In this document: positions 41,725-41,818 of the stretch, piece by piece
How the letters are laid out: the number at the start of each line of letters is the position of its first letter
How positions within the stretch are numbered: position 1 is the stretch's first letter
From: an uncultured Clostridium sp.
GTDB lineage: Bacteria > Bacillota > Clostridia > TANB77 > CAG-508
DNA length: 41,818 nt
Assembly (NCBI GenBank): GCA_900552655.1
Contig: USAE01000010.1
Span: 1-41,818 of the forward strand
Reading direction: 5' to 3'
Translations under genes and position numbers: made by a program
The notes under the pieces: model-generated
Seen by the model: the letters and a program-made list of their open reading frames with translations, nothing else
Databases searched by the model: none
Told to the model about the DNA's origin: nothing

Positions 41725-41818
41725 TATTTTTGTCCCCTAATATTCCTCTTTTTCATATGCTTAACATAAAAATAATTAATTATAAGAAAGCCTATTAAAT
41801 TTAATATAAGATAAAATT
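41724..41818 (-). CDS. mreD: Rod shape-determining protein MreD, 3' end
   Basis: The visible C-terminal frame reads LNLIGFLIINYFYVKHMKK then RNIRGQK and a TAA overlapping the next ATG. A final membrane helix with a short basic tail, plus position before a PBP2 N terminus, fits MreD. The rest is outside the window, so the call relies on synteny. Confidence 0.55.
   Translation of the reverse strand, partial: FYLILNLIGFLIINYFYVKHMKKRNIRGQK

Overview
The window looks like a chromosomal segment of a spore-forming, fermentative, low-GC anaerobe of the class Clostridia, most likely an uncultured gut-type lineage. The evidence is the very AT-rich sequence, AGA-dominated arginine codons, AGGAGG ribosome-binding sites, a complete spoIIIA operon, yabP/yabQ and dpaB for sporulation, and pta-ackA for acetate/ATP production. 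Most genes lie on the minus strand. This is read from motifs and synteny alone; no database search was run.

Layout. 1-981: start of a MetH-like methyltransferase, yabQ and yabP. 1017-3442: a divergent DnaB-type helicase and an unknown partner. 3598-6261: lemA diverging from a DUF3137 gene and a xerC-type recombinase. 6355-10418: dpaB, a tandem-duplicated cysteine-cluster protein of foreign-looking codon use, ackA and pta. 10506-14629: a frameshifted transglutaminase-like gene, trmB, a DUF6514-like gene, a degenerate peptidase-like gene and a Sua5-type tsaC. 14773-18078: an ABC exporter whose ATPase is broken by a +1 shift, and a polysaccharide deacetylase. 18071-22516: a DUF362 ferredoxin, two unknown genes, pfkA and trmL. 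22727-27905: spoIIIAA to spoIIIAH. 28072-33577: yebC, an acyl-CoA ligase, a CmpB-type membrane protein, a guanine deaminase, hemolysin III (also +1 shifted) and a patatin. 33799-37641: an accessory stretch with two orphan genes under similar promoters, a Ca2+/Na+ antiporter, a toxin-antitoxin remnant, a GNAT protein and tRNA-His, tRNA-Gln and tRNA-Leu. 37800-41818: a MYG1-family gene, the fatty-acid set fabI-accA-accD, a truncated PBP2 and the end of mreD.

How genes work together. SpoIIIAA-AH form the forespore-mother cell channel, YabP/YabQ act in mother-cell coat/cortex assembly, and DpaB makes dipicolinate. Pta and AckA convert acetyl-CoA to acetate with ATP gain, pfkA feeds glycolysis, and AccA/AccD plus FabI provide malonyl-CoA and the last reduction of fatty-acid elongation.

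Most notable signal. In my reading, chromosomal-type genes here contain no in-frame CGG codon except two, in the ABC ATPase and in hemolysin III. In both, homology needs a +1 shift exactly there, skipping the C so that GGN (Gly) is read. This could be recoding at a rare codon or two coincidental insertions. A handful of foreign-looking genes use CGG as ordinary Arg. A dispersed hairpin family built on GGAC-N-GTCC occurs four times, one copy lying inside the spoIIIA operon.
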